Made by a program: the position numbers and the translations under genes. A stretch of DNA of 29,023 nt from Gammaproteobacteria bacterium. GTDB taxonomy: Bacteria; Pseudomonadota; Gammaproteobacteria; Pseudomonadales; Cellvibrionaceae. Under the pieces are notes generated by a model, which worked only from the letters and a program-made list of their open reading frames with translations, did no database searches and was not told the DNA's origin. The stretch spans positions 1-29,023 of the forward strand of contig JAGKWO010000047.1 of NCBI GenBank assembly GCA_021151835.1. The letters run 5' to 3'. Below, one piece after another: positions 28,984-29,023 of the stretch. The stretch's first letter is position 1. Every line of letters starts with the position of its first letter.

Positions 28984-29023
28984 ATGCCACAAGTAAGCAT
29001 GCGCGACATGTTGTCTGCCGGTG
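28984..29023 (+). CDS. rpsB: 30S ribosomal protein S2, 5' end only
   Basis: Only the first 13 codons are in the window (MPQVSMRDMLSAG), which match the highly conserved S2 N-terminus. TAGGA (28971-28975) stands 8 nt before the ATG. The gene runs off the right edge. In related bacteria it heads an rpsB-tsf operon; map lies on the other side, as usual, but with uxuA between. Confidence 0.93.
   Translation, partial: MPQVSMRDMLSAG

Noticed and set aside
1..29023. CRISPR array, prophage, toxin-antitoxin, transposase or tRNA genes
   Set aside because: Read on both strands; no regularly spaced repeats, no recognisable transposase or phage proteins, and no tRNA-like cloverleaf were found.

Overview
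The window is gene-dense, about half G+C, and has no sign of phage, insertion sequences, CRISPR or tRNA/rRNA genes. Gene order and protein content point to a gammaproteobacterium close to Cellvibrio/Cellvibrionaceae. The rplM-rpsI-petA-petB/C-sspB block on the left and the nth-dapC-glnD-map block facing rpsB on the right resemble the Pseudomonas arrangement. A lipoprotein with a polyserine linker, a mannonate dehydratase and a sugar-oxidation cassette suit a plant-polysaccharide degrader. The genus assignment is inference.
Region 1 (1-4550): ribosomal proteins L13 and S9, then the cytochrome bc1 complex. petA encodes the Rieske protein. It is followed by a single 744-residue ORF that joins cytochrome b to cytochrome c1, with two extra membrane segments at the junction. 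sspB follows directly; sspA, its usual neighbour, is absent.
Region 2 (4551-11551): a complete high-affinity phosphate system, pstS, pstC, pstA, pstB and phoU. Three separate Pho-box promoters can be read, before pstS, pstC and pstB. Each has a -10 hexamer exactly 10 bp after the box. The pstS and pstC promoters also carry a second Pho box on the opposite strand upstream. PstC and PstA are about twice the usual size because of large inserted domains.
Region 3 (11552-16461): a sugar-oxidation cassette with a DgoR-like GntR repressor, an SDR sugar 1-dehydrogenase resembling Caulobacter XylB, a Na+/sugar symporter very like vSGLT, and an SMP-30 lactonase. A GNAT acetyltransferase follows. The pathway would take a sugar to its aldonate; later enzymes are not in the window.
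Region 4 (16462-20340): an unrecognised polyserine-linker lipoprotein with a LacI-type palindrome upstream, an MscS-type channel, a glycerophosphodiester phosphodiesterase, a YebC-family protein, and a 79-bp inverted-repeat element.
Region 5 (20341-29023): on the minus strand dapD, yffB, nth, dapC, glnD and map (lysine/peptidoglycan synthesis, DNA repair, nitrogen signalling, N-terminal Met removal), then uxuA inserted between map and the start of rpsB. rpsB has a long structured leader and is cut by the window end.
Nothing here is clearly a wholly new system. The strongest leads are the extended b/c1 fusion without sspA, the split pst regulation with inverted Pho-box pairs, the enlarged Pst permeases, and the unknown lipoprotein with its candidate operator.
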